A stretch of DNA of 64,000 bases from an uncultured Muribaculaceae bacterium (lineage in GTDB: Bacteria; Bacteroidota; Bacteroidia; Bacteroidales; Muribaculaceae). This document shows, piece after piece, positions 49,926-60,460 of the stretch. A model generated the notes under the pieces. That model worked only from the letters and a program-made list of their open reading frames with translations. It was not told where the DNA came from and did not search any database. The stretch lies in the NCBI GenBank assembly GCA_947628305.1, contig CANQZG010000003.1, positions 124,001 to 188,000 on the forward strand, read 5' to 3'. Within the stretch, counting starts at the first letter, position 1, and each line of letters begins with the position of its first letter. The translations under genes were made by a program, and so were the position numbers.

Positions 49926-52900
49926 TTATCGTGTGGGCGGGAGGGTAATTTCCCTGACAAGGGTATCGGTCAGCACTACAGTAACCGTATCAGGGACAAG
50001 TGAATCATTTGCAATGTGTTTACTTTGTTTATGAGGTTTAAGAAATGAGAAAATATTGTCGAAATCTCGCTTAAAGACCACTCCGACACCTTGTGTCGTC
50101 AGTGCATTTTTGACATAAAAATTCTGGTCATTATAGCGGTTATAGGCTTTCAGCCTTATTGTCCCTGCGCGGTTTAGCAAATACTCTATATCAAAATCGC
50201 CTATGAACGAATTGTTATTCAGCGATTTGTCTCGATAACCAAAATTGCCATTAAGTAACAATCGGTTATTTAGCAACTGGCTTGAAAGGGCGACATCCAC
50301 CTCGACGTCAGAGAAATCACCCCGGTCACTGCGGAAATTGGGGGCGATACTCCAATTGTCGCTTAGCTGCCCCAATATAGAACCGAGTTGTGATGATATT
50401 GTCGAGGATGCCACCGATACGAGTTCATTGCCCTTGGTGGTGGATGCCATATAATCGGGCGTATAGAAACGGTTAAGTGCCAGGAGATATATAATCTGAC
50501 GGTTCATCATGTCCTCGGTACTGATAATAGAACGTACCTTACGATAGGTGTCCTGTGTCAATGTCGGAAATTCGATGTCAAAGTTTATATCGGGCCGTCT
50601 CATATCGCCTGTGACAAGAAGTAATGCGTGCACCGGTACATTGGTGCGGTTGAGTTCTTTGTCCTGAAGGAATGATTCATCGAGGTCTGACAGGTTGGCG
50701 TTGAGTGCATATATAGCCTTGATGTCAAGTTGTGCGGCGTATGGGTCTCCCCTGAATGTTATCGAACTGCCGTCCTTTATGTTGAAGTCCTTTATGATAA
50801 TATCCTGTAGTGTGAAATTGTAGTATCCGCGTGAAAGGGTATAGGTGCCGAACATTTTCAATTCCTCGCTGGCCGAATTGTAGGTCATACGCAAATTGCC
50901 GTGGCCGTTGGCCCTTATACGGTCACCGCCCACCGGGTCCATTATGAGATTGACAGCCGTCTGTGGTGTCACATATACCGATATGTCCATGTTGTAGACC
51001 GATGCCGGGTCTGATGAGGCGGCTATACGTCGTTTAAGATTTTTTATCAGAGCAGTGCGGGAATCGGCCTGTTCGATGGAATCTTTTTTGACACGGTCTT
51101 TATCTCTAAATGTAATGAACGTGTAATCATTTGCGACTTCGGTGTCAGACAAAACAAATGTGAATGATGAGTTGCCGGTTGTTGTCATGTTGACACCGAT
51201 ATTGACAATACCGGGCGCACCGGTCACAGTCGCGGAACCATCGCCGAATACGCGTCCATACCAGTTTTCATCAGCATTCTCCTTGACATCGTATACGAGT
51301 AGGTTGTGAGCGTCTGATACGGTGAACTTGAACTCTGGTTGCTTGAAACATTTATGGTTCAATATGCCGGATAATTTTGCCGAGTTCCCGTACATATCCT
51401 TTAGCTCTATATCCTTGAATTCAATATGGCCGGGTGTGATATGCACTGAATCCTGTGCGGAGTAGTAAGTGTTTGTAAAATCAAGTTTTAGCTTAAGATT
51501 CTCGGCGTATATATCGCCGGTCATATCGATTAATTTGAATGTTCCGTATAAATGTGCTTTCCCTGACGCATATCCTGATACATCAGAGGCGAAAGCCGAC
51601 ATGAATGGTTGCAAGAATCCGACATTAGCCTTATGTGCGTCAAATTGGAAGTCAAGTTCTTCATCGAATGGTTTTATAGAACCTTTTATAAGGGATATAA
51701 GGCCGTTCTTTTGGGCGATTGCGGCATCTATGGAGATTGAACGGTTCGTGGGATTCCATGCACTCCTGATTTCGCCGTCCCCCATTACGCAATTGTTATA
51801 ACTTAGGTTCGTTACAGAGAGTTTGGGCGTATACAGCAATGGAGTCTTTGAAAACAGTGACGAGGCATAAAAATCCCCGGTGGCATTCCCTCCGAACATT
51901 ACATTGTTAATATTCAGCGTCTGGAATATGTAATCAAGGTTGATGTCGCGTAACGCGAGGGTTATGACATCGGACGAATCGGCTGAAGCAGTACCGTTTA
52001 TGGACAGATACTGTTTTTCATTGGAAACCAAGAAATGGTCTACATCGACCTGTTTATCAAGAATTTTTATATTGGAATGATGTATATTCCAAACGGTGTC
52101 ATTAAACACGGCATCGGACGGATTGAACCCGATATTTGTGCATAAACCGTCTTCATCACGAGTGAAATTTGTCGCAAAATTTATATTCCCGCTGAAACTA
52201 CGATTACCTGCGATTACCCATTCAATCTCTGAATCGATATGGTTCAGTGTGCCCCGGTTGTCAAGGACGAGGAGCAGTGGCCCTCTTTTAGTCGGAACGG
52301 TAGTTGTGGCATAGAGTGATGCTTCTTCATGTGTGCTGTCAAATATCATCTCAAGCGATGACCCCTCGATGAGTTTATCCTTTTGTTGAAGGAAAGGTGC
52401 ATCTACCTTCAGAGACATATATCTTTGCGGGCAATTCATTACGCCTTTGAACGTTATGGGATGTATTATCTTTATAGGTGTCTCCACCATACGGCTTATT
52501 GCATCGTTGTCTTTAACGGTTAGGTCAAATGTGAAATTATTGCCATTGTCACATCTAAAGCCCTCATTATCATTGTCATGATTGCTTAACGCAGGGAATA
52601 TCCTGTCACATATCATTTTGGCGGTAGGGACTATTGACAAGAAATCATAATTTCCTTCAAGATGTCCCTGTAGGATATCACTGTCAAGGTCTATATGGCG
52701 TTTGATGGAATCGGCGTCAATATATGCCTCAAGGTCTACCTGGTTGAGCCTAACGCCTTGTCCCTGTGGATTAAGATAATGTATGTCATTGAGTTTAATC
52801 CATCCTTCAGCGTCATTAACGTTGTTGCCGGCAAGCGATGCGTCGGCCTTAAAAGACAGATTATGGGCGGGGAATTGGCGCGTAAGGTTCAATGTCGCAG

Positions 52901-54506
52901 GATTGATGTTTTCAGCTTCGATATAAAATTCAGTTGCAGGAGATTTATCCCCGTAATTAACATGGCCTTCCATATAGATTGTGGCATTGGGGTCAAGAAG
53001 GTTTAATCTTCCTGCAAGTATATTATCCGATGATTTAACATCAAGACTTAGGTTTCGGTACTTGTAACCTTTGAATTCAATGAAATCAATCATCCCGATT
53101 AAAGAGCCGGTGGGATAAGGGCGTGATGTAGTGACATCCAATTCTATATTAAGTGCGACAGAGCCAAGTGTATTATTCCCCGTAATGAATTTCCCGATGT
53201 TGAATGAAGGGGTCCTGACTGTCCCGGAGATATTTATTGGTGAATGTTCGTTAGGACGTGAATATGTGACATCTGAATCGATTTCTCCCTGCGCGGTATT
53301 TACTTTCCCGTTGAATGATAACTGAGCCAGCGAGCCGGATATGTTCCCTAAGATTGCAAAGTCACCTATTGTACGCAATATGTGCGAGGGGGAATCTCCA
53401 ATCCTTGAAATATCCTGGACTATTGCATTGATATTGTTTCCGTTACCCTTGATTTCCAATGATGGGAAATCAAATTTGGCCGATTTAATCCCTTTGTCAA
53501 TATCCGTTACATGTCCGGGGAGCGAGGCATAAAAATTCTGTTCAGGGATTGAGACAGATAGTCTTTGGAATGTCAGATTGCTGAAATTTCCATTAACGGC
53601 AATTTCTGTTTCTATCTTGTGGTCCAGTTTGTTCAATACAGGGACAAATGCTCTGAAGTCGGCAAGTGTGACATAACTCGGGAAGAGTACCTCTACATTT
53701 ATCTCGTTATGTTTTATATCATTTATCAGTGTTTTCCATGATGAATAATCGAGGACGATGTCGGCGAATTTTAAATGAGTCCGTGGGAGCAGTATATTCA
53801 GTCCTTTTATAGAACTACCCGATGATGTGATATGGAAATTCCCGTTTAGCGCATCCATGACAAATCCACTCTCCTCGGCAAATGAAAGTTGTCGAAGGAC
53901 GATTGAAAAGTCATCATTTTTAATGCAAGGAAGTTCTGCCCGCAGATTCATATCCTTGACGGCAATGTGGTGCGGATTAAACTTTCCCGGGGTTATTGAA
54001 TCGGTTCTGACATCGTATGTCCCGCTAAGACGGCTGATGGTTACATAACTAATCTGAAAATTAAATAGGGTAGGCGGTTTTAAGGAGTCTTTGGGGGAGA
54101 GCGCTTCGATAATCGGCTGAATGTTCAATCGCGAGCCAGCCGAGTCTCTATAGACGGTCAGGCGGGGTGATTCCAGTTCAGCGTATGTGACAATTATACT
54201 GTCCTGCACGAGGAATTTTTTCAAATCAACCCCTGCGCTAAGACGTTCGATATTCAGACAATCGGCTCCGTATGCGTCTTTTACCGATATATCGGTTAAT
54301 GTGGCCTGATTAAATAGTTGAAGCGAGACACCGCCTATGGATACTTCCGTCCCGAGTAGCCGTGACAATTCGACCTCGACTATTGATTTCAAGCGGTTTT
54401 GTACCCCCCCGATGGATAGAATTATATATAACAAAGCAGGCAGTCCAACGGCAAGAGCCAGCAGGGTGACGGCGACAGCTCGGAATATTTTGTATCCAGA
54501 CCTCAT
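49926..54506 (-). CDS. Translocation and assembly module protein, TamB/AsmA-like (DUF490)
   Basis: Large periplasm-spanning beta-helical protein thought to move phospholipids or help outer-membrane assembly. It has 1526 residues from the ATG at 54506 (MRSGYKIFRAVAVTLLALAVG); a GTG at 54563 only adds unlikely sequence. An N-terminal membrane anchor spans about 9-32, followed by an AsmA-like start (GTEVSIGGVSLQLFNQATL). A long repeating beta-strand region leads to the C-terminal TamB domain, whose conserved RGYYNFTLQDIIIKDFNIKDG and MNRQIIYLLALNRFYTPDYM are visible. It lies 56 bp after priA, in the operon NUDIX-priA-tamB. Confidence 0.88.
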   Translation of the reverse strand: MRSGYKIFRAVAVTLLALAVGLPALLYIILSIGGVQNRLKSIVEVELSRLLGTEVSIGGVSLQLFNQATLTDISVKDAYGADCLNIERLSAGVDLKKFLVQDSIIVTYAELESPRLTVYRDSAGSRLNIQPIIEALSPKDSLKPPTLFNFQISYVTISRLSGTYDVRTDSITPGKFNPHHIAVKDMNLRAELPCIKNDDFSIVLRQLSFAEESGFVMDALNGNFHITSSGSSIKGLNILLPRTHLKFADIVLDYSSWKTLINDIKHNEINVEVLFPSYVTLADFRAFVPVLNKLDHKIETEIAVNGNFSNLTFQRLSVSIPEQNFYASLPGHVTDIDKGIKSAKFDFPSLEIKGNGNNINAIVQDISRIGDSPSHILRTIGDFAILGNISGSLAQLSFNGKVNTAQGEIDSDVTYSRPNEHSPINISGTVRTPSFNIGKFITGNNTLGSVALNIELDVTTSRPYPTGSLIGMIDFIEFKGYKYRNLSLDVKSSDNILAGRLNLLDPNATIYMEGHVNYGDKSPATEFYIEAENINPATLNLTRQFPAHNLSFKADASLAGNNVNDAEGWIKLNDIHYLNPQGQGVRLNQVDLEAYIDADSIKRHIDLDSDILQGHLEGNYDFLSIVPTAKMICDRIFPALSNHDNDNEGFRCDNGNNFTFDLTVKDNDAISRMVETPIKIIHPITFKGVMNCPQRYMSLKVDAPFLQQKDKLIEGSSLEMIFDSTHEEASLYATTTVPTKRGPLLLVLDNRGTLNHIDSEIEWVIAGNRSFSGNINFATNFTRDEDGLCTNIGFNPSDAVFNDTVWNIHHSNIKILDKQVDVDHFLVSNEKQYLSINGTASADSSDVITLALRDINLDYIFQTLNINNVMFGGNATGDFYASSLFSKTPLLYTPKLSVTNLSYNNCVMGDGEIRSAWNPTNRSISIDAAIAQKNGLISLIKGSIKPFDEELDFQFDAHKANVGFLQPFMSAFASDVSGYASGKAHLYGTFKLIDMTGDIYAENLKLKLDFTNTYYSAQDSVHITPGHIEFKDIELKDMYGNSAKLSGILNHKCFKQPEFKFTVSDAHNLLVYDVKENADENWYGRVFGDGSATVTGAPGIVNIGVNMTTTGNSSFTFVLSDTEVANDYTFITFRDKDRVKKDSIEQADSRTALIKNLKRRIAASSDPASVYNMDISVYVTPQTAVNLIMDPVGGDRIRANGHGNLRMTYNSASEELKMFGTYTLSRGYYNFTLQDIIIKDFNIKDGSSITFRGDPYAAQLDIKAIYALNANLSDLDESFLQDKELNRTNVPVHALLLVTGDMRRPDINFDIEFPTLTQDTYRKVRSIISTEDMMNRQIIYLLALNRFYTPDYMASTTKGNELVSVASSTISSQLGSILGQLSDNWSIAPNFRSDRGDFSDVEVDVALSSQLLNNRLLLNGNFGYRDKSLNNNSFIGDFDIEYLLNRAGTIRLKAYNRYNDQNFYVKNALTTQGVGVVFKRDFDNIFSFLKPHKQSKHIANDSLVPDTVTVVLTDTLVREITLPPTR

Positions 54507-54562
54507 TAAACAGCTCCTATGATTCCTCAAATCTATCGCGAAATTACAAAAAAATATTGACA

Positions 54563-57034
54563 CTACACGGGGTCTACGTCATAATATAACACAGCTGAAC
54601 GCATCGCCCTGACATCGTGCATGTCCTCATATACCTTACGCAAAATCTGTTTTACCTTGGTCATCGATGCCTCTGTCTCTATCTTCAGCATGACACGGCG
54701 TATATAGAGGGACTGCACACGTGCCACGTGTGGTTCGTCAGGCCCGTTTACACGTGTGCCGAAAAGTTCGCGAAGCCGGTTGGCATACTTTGTCGCGAGT
54801 TCCGACAGTTCACGAGCATCCCGATGCTTGAGATAGACGTATATTATGCGCGTGAATGGTGGATAATTATATGACCGTCGTTCCTCCAGCTCTGCCTTAT
54901 AAAAGCCGTTATAATCGTGGTTTTGCAGAAATGAAAAGATAGGGTGTGCCGGATTGTAGGTCTGAATCGTCACAAGACCTTCGGTATCCCGGCGTCCGGC
55001 ACGTCCGGCAACCTGTTCGAGCATATTGAAAGCACGTTCCGAAGCCCTGAAGTCAGGAAAATTGACAAGAGAGTCGGCATTGACAACTCCAACTGCGCTC
55101 ACCCCTGCAAAATCAAGACCTTTTGTCACCATTTGTGTGCCGATAAGAATATCGGTCTTGCCACGTGAAAAATCCGTGATTATTGATTCATATCCGTCTT
55201 TGTTGCGTGTCGTGTCAAGGTCGAGCCTGGATATGCCGGCTTGGGGAAACACTTCATGCACCTCGTCTTCTACACGTTCAGTGCCATATCCATGAATCTT
55301 GATTGACGGTTCTTTACATGCGGGGCATATCTTCGGCATTTCGTATTGTGCCCCACAATAATGGCATACCATACGTTCAATGCGCCGGTGATAGGTGAGC
55401 GAGACATCACAGTGCTCACATTTTGGGACATATCCGCATTGTTCACATTGCGCGATTGGGGCGAAACCTCGTCGGTTCAAGAATAGGATTGCCTGTTTCC
55501 CGGATGTTATGGCATCGTTAACGACCTGCCTGGTGCGCGTTGAGAATGTCCCCGACACTTCCCCTTTGCGATGTGCGAGTCGCATGTCTATCAATTCGAT
55601 AGTCGGAAGTTTCATCCCTTCATATCTCTCGGTCAACTCTACGAGACCATAGCGCCCTGTACTGGCCTTATAATAGGTGTCAATGGCCGGGGTGGCACTG
55701 CCAAGGAGGGCTTTGGCACCGTGCATGCGTGCGAGCATCAGTGATGCATCCCGTCCGTTATATCGCGGTGCAGGGTCCATCTGCTTATAACTCGATTCAT
55801 GTTCTTCGTCCACAATGACAAGGCCAAGCGATGAAAATGGTAGGAACACTGATGACCGTGCACCTATCACAACACAAGGTTTCGGATGGTGCAACATGTT
55901 TTTCCAGATGTCAACACGCTCGTTATCGGAAAACTTGGAGTGATAAATCACCACTTTGTCGCCGAATACTTTCTGCAAACGACCTGTCAATTGTGTGGTG
56001 AGGGCGATTTCAGGGACAAGGTACAGTACCTGACTGTTATTTTTTAGTACATAGTCTATCAGGTGTATATATATCTCGGTCTTACCGCTCGAGGTGACGC
56101 CATGAAGCAGAGTCGTGTCATGTTCCATCCATGACTTGTGGATGGAATTTAATGCATCCTTTTGAGGTTCGGTTAGCTCGGGAAGTTGATAGGTTGCGAG
56201 TCCGCTGTATTTGAAACGGTTTATCTCTTTTTGATAAACCGTCAATATCCCTTTTTTCTGCATGGTGTGCAGTATGGCGGTTGAAACACCAGAGCGTTCA
56301 TATAACTCTTTCAGGGACACTTCCTTGGGTGTGTCTCCCCGCGAGAGATGATTGTAACCGCTCAATTCGATGAGTGAGAGTAAGGCCGTTTCCTGCTTTT
56401 CGGCCCGGCTTACAGCTTCGAATGCCGAATGAATGGCATCGCGGTCTCCGGGAGTCGCCGTCAGTCTGACATACCGCTCTTTGTGAGAACGGTATCGTTC
56501 GACAAGCCTTTCTGATATTTCAATCGCACCTTTTTCCAGCATACGGTTTACAATCATGCTGATGCCGGTAAATCCGGTCTCGCGTGATAACTCGGCAAGT
56601 GACATGCGCTGCTTCTTATGCTGAAGTATCTCGAGTATAAGCAACTCACGCTCTTTGAGCGGGTTGTCTATGTCTTCTTCATAATCGGCATTAATCTGAA
56701 CGAATGTCTCACTTTCAACTTTCAGGCCTGACGGGATTGCGGCTTTGTAGACATCACCGGGGGAACATAGATAATATTCGGCAATCCAGTTCCAAAATTT
56801 TAACTGTGGATGACGTATTATCGGACTGCTGTCAAGAGTCATGAAGATTGGCTTGACATCAAATCCTTCAGGTTTGATGTGTGTCAGATTCTCGACTATT
56901 CCCGTATAAAATTTCTTTGTCCCGAAAGGAACAATCACACGACATCCCGGTCGGACGCTTTTCAACATCTCGTCAGGGATACAATAGGTAAAAGTACCTT
57001 GTAACGGTAATGGAAGCAGAACTTCGGCGTACAT
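54563..57034 (-). CDS. priA: Primosomal replication-restart helicase PriA
   Basis: Restarts stalled replication forks by loading the replicative helicase. It has 823 residues from the ATG at 57034 (MYAEVLLPLPLQGTFTY). The TGATG stop-start overlap with the NUDIX gene supports this start over an upstream TTG. The N-terminal 3'-DNA-binding domain, a winged helix, Walker A GVTSSGKTEIY, the DEEH box LVIVDEEHESSYKQ and a Zn-binding insertion with eight Cys (CEQCGYVPKCEHC, CHYCG, CPAC) are all visible. The final helicase motif is QVAGRAGRRDTEG. Confidence 0.95.
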   Translation of the reverse strand: MYAEVLLPLPLQGTFTYCIPDEMLKSVRPGCRVIVPFGTKKFYTGIVENLTHIKPEGFDVKPIFMTLDSSPIIRHPQLKFWNWIAEYYLCSPGDVYKAAIPSGLKVESETFVQINADYEEDIDNPLKERELLILEILQHKKQRMSLAELSRETGFTGISMIVNRMLEKGAIEISERLVERYRSHKERYVRLTATPGDRDAIHSAFEAVSRAEKQETALLSLIELSGYNHLSRGDTPKEVSLKELYERSGVSTAILHTMQKKGILTVYQKEINRFKYSGLATYQLPELTEPQKDALNSIHKSWMEHDTTLLHGVTSSGKTEIYIHLIDYVLKNNSQVLYLVPEIALTTQLTGRLQKVFGDKVVIYHSKFSDNERVDIWKNMLHHPKPCVVIGARSSVFLPFSSLGLVIVDEEHESSYKQMDPAPRYNGRDASLMLARMHGAKALLGSATPAIDTYYKASTGRYGLVELTERYEGMKLPTIELIDMRLAHRKGEVSGTFSTRTRQVVNDAITSGKQAILFLNRRGFAPIAQCEQCGYVPKCEHCDVSLTYHRRIERMVCHYCGAQYEMPKICPACKEPSIKIHGYGTERVEDEVHEVFPQAGISRLDLDTTRNKDGYESIITDFSRGKTDILIGTQMVTKGLDFAGVSAVGVVNADSLVNFPDFRASERAFNMLEQVAGRAGRRDTEGLVTIQTYNPAHPIFSFLQNHDYNGFYKAELEERRSYNYPPFTRIIYVYLKHRDARELSELATKYANRLRELFGTRVNGPDEPHVARVQSLYIRRVMLKIETEASMTKVKQILRKVYEDMHDVRAMRSAVLYYDVDPV

Positions 57035-57567
57035 CAGCGGACAGCGAAATATTTCCAAAGGGGAGCGGCCATGAGCGACTGCTTTATTCGGTCGGATGAT
57101 AACAGTTGGTACAATTCGTCCTCCGATAACAGGACAACCGAGATATCCTCGGTCTTGTCAAGGTGTTGGGGGGCTGTCAACTCGACGCCGTCGGCGATAT
57201 AACAATGAGTGAGGTTGTTGGTGGTCGATGGGTTGCCTGATATGACCATCCATTCGCGCCATTCACCGCCGGTGTATCCTGTCTCCTCGGCCAATTCACG
57301 ACGGGCGGCCGACAGCGGGTCTTCTCCAGGCTCGACAACGCCGGCACATAGTTCGATAAATGTATCGGCAAGGCCATGGCGATATTGTTCAACCATGACA
57401 AACCGTCCATCCTTCCGTCGTGCGATTACATTTATCCATGTCGGGTACTCAAGTACGTAATATTCGTCATGGATGACCCCGTTAGGAAGTTTTACACGGT
57501 CTTTTCGAGCCTTCAACCATGGCCGGTCCACCACATATTCGCTTTCAAGTATTTCCCATTTTTCCAT
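57034..57567 (-). CDS. NUDIX hydrolase, ADP-ribose pyrophosphatase-like
   Basis: Cleaves nucleoside diphosphate-linked compounds, probably ADP-ribose. It has 177 residues. The Nudix box is GVVEPGEDPLSAARRELAEE followed by TGY, near 75-97, an exact match to GX5EX7REUXEEXGU. The N-terminal strand region (LESEYVVDRPWLKARKDRV...) fits the ADPRase subgroup. The -7 box (57573-57580) lies so close to the ATG that the mRNA may have almost no leader. It overlaps priA by TGATG. Confidence 0.9.
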   Translation of the reverse strand: MEKWEILESEYVVDRPWLKARKDRVKLPNGVIHDEYYVLEYPTWINVIARRKDGRFVMVEQYRHGLADTFIELCAGVVEPGEDPLSAARRELAEETGYTGGEWREWMVISGNPSTTNNLTHCYIADGVELTAPQHLDKTEDISVVLLSEDELYQLLSSDRIKQSLMAAPLWKYFAVR

Positions 57568-57572
57568 GTGTA

Positions 57573-57580
57573 CAAAGTTA
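57573..57580 (-). promoter_or_regulatory. -7 promoter box of the NUDIX-priA-tamB operon
   Basis: On the minus strand TAACTTTG is followed by TACAC and the ATG, so transcription would begin at or next to the start codon. Confidence 0.55.
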
Positions 57581-57586
57581 CGAAAA

Positions 57587-57613
57587 AAACCGAGGTTGTT
57601 TAGACCTCGGTTT
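57587..57613 (-). terminator. Terminator after malQ
   Basis: The perfect stem AAACCGAGGT/ACCTCGGTTT (57587-57596 with 57604-57613) is followed by a T-run on the minus strand. It lies 33 bp after the malQ stop and just before the NUDIX promoter. Confidence 0.85.
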
Positions 57614-57645
57614 AGAAACTGGTTAAAAAATATCCCATTATACCC

Positions 57646-60324
57646 TTAACGACCTGAATTGCGTATCTTGTCAAGGAGATAGGAGTTGAACTCTTTCTTA
57701 TCGAGCAGTTCCTCCATTGTCAGGTGCATTCGGTATCGCCAATAGTGGCGTGAGTTGGCAGGGACATTGATTTGTTCTTCCCGTGGATTATTACGGCGGA
57801 TTGCACCATTGATTGACAGCCAGTCCTGTAATGGCAGGATACACAGCATTGACGGGGATTTGAGATGGTCTGTCACGATTAGGTCACATATCCACGGTTC
57901 GGCATAGAACGGGGCATTGCCGGGCTCATGCAGCACGTTATTATAGTAATGTTGTGTTTTTTCACAGTCTTCTTCCCACCATTGACGTATTCCGCCCATG
58001 TCATGGGTGGACGTGGTGCATACTGAATAATAGGGGTATTGCCATGTGTCACCGAATTCATATTTCGGGTCTTTAGGCATACGCTGGATTTCAAGCGCAA
58101 GAATTTCAAGCCTGTTCATTACGGCGGGAACGCAGCCGGGTATCATTCCGAGGTCTTCGGCGCATACGAGCATATCGGTTGAATCTATCAGCGGTGGCAG
58201 TTTCCACATCGCTTTCCCATACCAGAAGTCATTGTGACGGTGATAGAAGAAGTCATTGTAAAGCCGATTGAAGCACCACCGTTCATAATCGGTCAATGAC
58301 CGATATATGTAGGTATATTGTGCCGATATACGAGGATGGAATTTACCTCTCTCAACCGGGTCTTCAATGAAAAGGACATTATCAATCAACCCCATCAGGG
58401 CATCGCACAAGCGGTTGTTTTTTTCGTTCTTTTCTTCTTTTGCAAAATATTCAGCGACCTTGCGCTGTGTGTCAAAACCCTGTTTCAGATGATAACGTCC
58501 ATACCCGGCTTCATCAAGGAAACGCGAACGGGCTTCATCGGTATATTCTCCGAAGAAATCGTTCAGGAACCAATCCATGATATAGGGGCGTGTCTGCAAA
58601 TCGGTGTCAATCCAGAAATCATAGCTGTTGCGTAGTTCATCGGGGGAGAATGGTAGTGCCGGATTGAAAATTCCTAACAGGCCATGAATGGCATCCATCG
58701 GGATTTGCCATATACGGAAAAAGCCAAGAACGTGGTCTATACGGTAAGCATCGAAGTATTCGGCCATTTTGCGGAATCGTGCTTTCCACCAGGCAAAACC
58801 GTCGTGGCCCATTTCTTCCCAGTTGTAGGTCGGGAGTCCCCAGTTCTGTCCAAGCACCGAGAAATCATCAGGCGGAGCACCGGCTTGACATCCGAGATTG
58901 AACAGGCGGGGCGACACCCATGCGTCGGCACTTGTGCGGGAAATGCCGATAGGAATATCCCCTTTTAGCGCGATACCTTTGGAATGGGCATAATCCCGGA
59001 CGTATGTCATCTGTTTATCAAGGTGATATTGTGTATAATATATCAAATTGATTTCATCGGGATGAGATAATGTGAATTGTTCAATCTTACCACGGTCATA
59101 TTCAGAGTATTCGCCCCATTTGGTCATGTCAGGTGTCCCATTTATATCACGAAGCACGCAGAATGCGGCGTATGGCATAAGCCATTCGCGGTTACGTTCT
59201 ATGAACGCCTGAAATTCGCTTGAATTTACAACGGTCTTACCTTCTTGAGCGAATATTTCGCGTATATATTCGTTTTTCAGATTGTTTACCCGTTCATAAT
59301 CAACCTGCTGTAACATGTTCAGTTCACGGAATTGTTCAGCAAAATGAACACGACGTTCCTCATCGGCGATAATCCCCACTTCAGTCAACCGCAGGTACAT
59401 AGGATGTAATGCGAATATAGAGTTAGCATTATATGGATAAGAGTCAGTCCATGTATGGGTCATTGTCGTGTCATTGATTGGCAATATTTGTATGACACGT
59501 TGTCCCGTTTCAGCCGCCCAATCCACCATCTTAAGCAAATCATAGAAATCCCCCACGCCACAGTCGTCATCGGAACGTAGAGAGAAAACAGGAATGGCAA
59601 CTCCCGCACCTCTCCACGGAGACAAAGGACTGACAAATTTGAGACCGGCCATGGCAATGGCATCGGAGATATTTCCGGGGATTTCTTCAAAACGACGGTT
59701 GTCACACCCTTCCCATGCTACAATCTGTCCCGTGTCGGTTTTTATTATTATGAATTTATATTCAAATGGAGTGTTTATATCATGTAATGGTATATTGGCT
59801 TCCCAACGGGGGAAACATGAATCGTTCATTCTTAGGGCATTGTCAGGATTCCACCCCCCCAGGCAAGGTAGACTGCCACACACGGCCAATGTTTCATCAG
59901 GTTTTATGAGCGGTGCTTCCACTGACAATGTCAGATTCCCTTTTTTGAAGGGTAAAGGCTCATTATGTGTCGGACGTTTACAGATACAATCGGTAAATGC
60001 TGATGAATAGAATGGTTTGTCTGTAGGCATGTCCTGCCATTTGTCATAAATCAGACATCGCGGAGTTGAAGGTGACGCAAGAAATGAATGGGGGAGTCCC
60101 CATTCACGCCTGACTTCATCCTCTCCACGCCTGATGATATAGCGGTAATGAAAACGGAATGACCCTTTGGGCAATTCGATGTTAAGACACCAATGGCTTT
60201 CCCCGTCAAATGTCATTTCAACAGCGTTCCCATAAACGTTGTTTCCCAATTCGGGAATATTACCTGATATGTAGACTGACTCGCCCCAATTGGTGCGATA
60301 GTCTATGTTAAACGTGATTTTCAT
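57646..60324 (-). CDS. malQ: 4-alpha-glucanotransferase (amylomaltase, GH77) with two starch-binding domains
   Basis: Rearranges alpha-1,4-glucans in glycogen and maltodextrin metabolism, in the cytoplasm (no signal peptide). It has 892 residues, longer than the ~500-700 of plain MalQ. Two CBM20-like domains at about 1-110 (ITFNIDYRTNWGESVYISGN...) and 125-235 (LTLSVEAPLIKPDETLAVCG...) precede the GH77 barrel. The catalytic Asp is expected in AYRIDHVLGFFRIWQIP, the general acid/base Glu in LVCAEDLGMIPGCV and a further Asp in TTSTHDMGGIRQW. This architecture matches plant DPE2 and bacterial homologues. It is monocistronic with its own terminator. Confidence 0.93.
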   Translation of the reverse strand: MKITFNIDYRTNWGESVYISGNIPELGNNVYGNAVEMTFDGESHWCLNIELPKGSFRFHYRYIIRRGEDEVRREWGLPHSFLASPSTPRCLIYDKWQDMPTDKPFYSSAFTDCICKRPTHNEPLPFKKGNLTLSVEAPLIKPDETLAVCGSLPCLGGWNPDNALRMNDSCFPRWEANIPLHDINTPFEYKFIIIKTDTGQIVAWEGCDNRRFEEIPGNISDAIAMAGLKFVSPLSPWRGAGVAIPVFSLRSDDDCGVGDFYDLLKMVDWAAETGQRVIQILPINDTTMTHTWTDSYPYNANSIFALHPMYLRLTEVGIIADEERRVHFAEQFRELNMLQQVDYERVNNLKNEYIREIFAQEGKTVVNSSEFQAFIERNREWLMPYAAFCVLRDINGTPDMTKWGEYSEYDRGKIEQFTLSHPDEINLIYYTQYHLDKQMTYVRDYAHSKGIALKGDIPIGISRTSADAWVSPRLFNLGCQAGAPPDDFSVLGQNWGLPTYNWEEMGHDGFAWWKARFRKMAEYFDAYRIDHVLGFFRIWQIPMDAIHGLLGIFNPALPFSPDELRNSYDFWIDTDLQTRPYIMDWFLNDFFGEYTDEARSRFLDEAGYGRYHLKQGFDTQRKVAEYFAKEEKNEKNNRLCDALMGLIDNVLFIEDPVERGKFHPRISAQYTYIYRSLTDYERWCFNRLYNDFFYHRHNDFWYGKAMWKLPPLIDSTDMLVCAEDLGMIPGCVPAVMNRLEILALEIQRMPKDPKYEFGDTWQYPYYSVCTTSTHDMGGIRQWWEEDCEKTQHYYNNVLHEPGNAPFYAEPWICDLIVTDHLKSPSMLCILPLQDWLSINGAIRRNNPREEQINVPANSRHYWRYRMHLTMEELLDKKEFNSYLLDKIRNSGR

Positions 60325-60391
60325 CGGGTTATTTATAATGTATAGTATGATATTTCCAAGGCATAAAGTTACAAATTATATAACAAAACAA

Positions 60392-60428
60392 CGCCGATTC
60401 CCTCATGCAAAAATAGCGGGAATCGGCG
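60392..60428 (-). terminator. Terminator after nrdJ
   Basis: The perfect 11-bp stem CGCCGATTCCC/GGGAATCGGCG (60392-60402 with 60418-60428) has a 15-nt loop. It is followed on the minus strand by TTGTTTTGTTA. Confidence 0.8.
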
Positions 60429-60460
60429 ATTTGTGTTTTTAAACATGTTTTTGACGGTCG

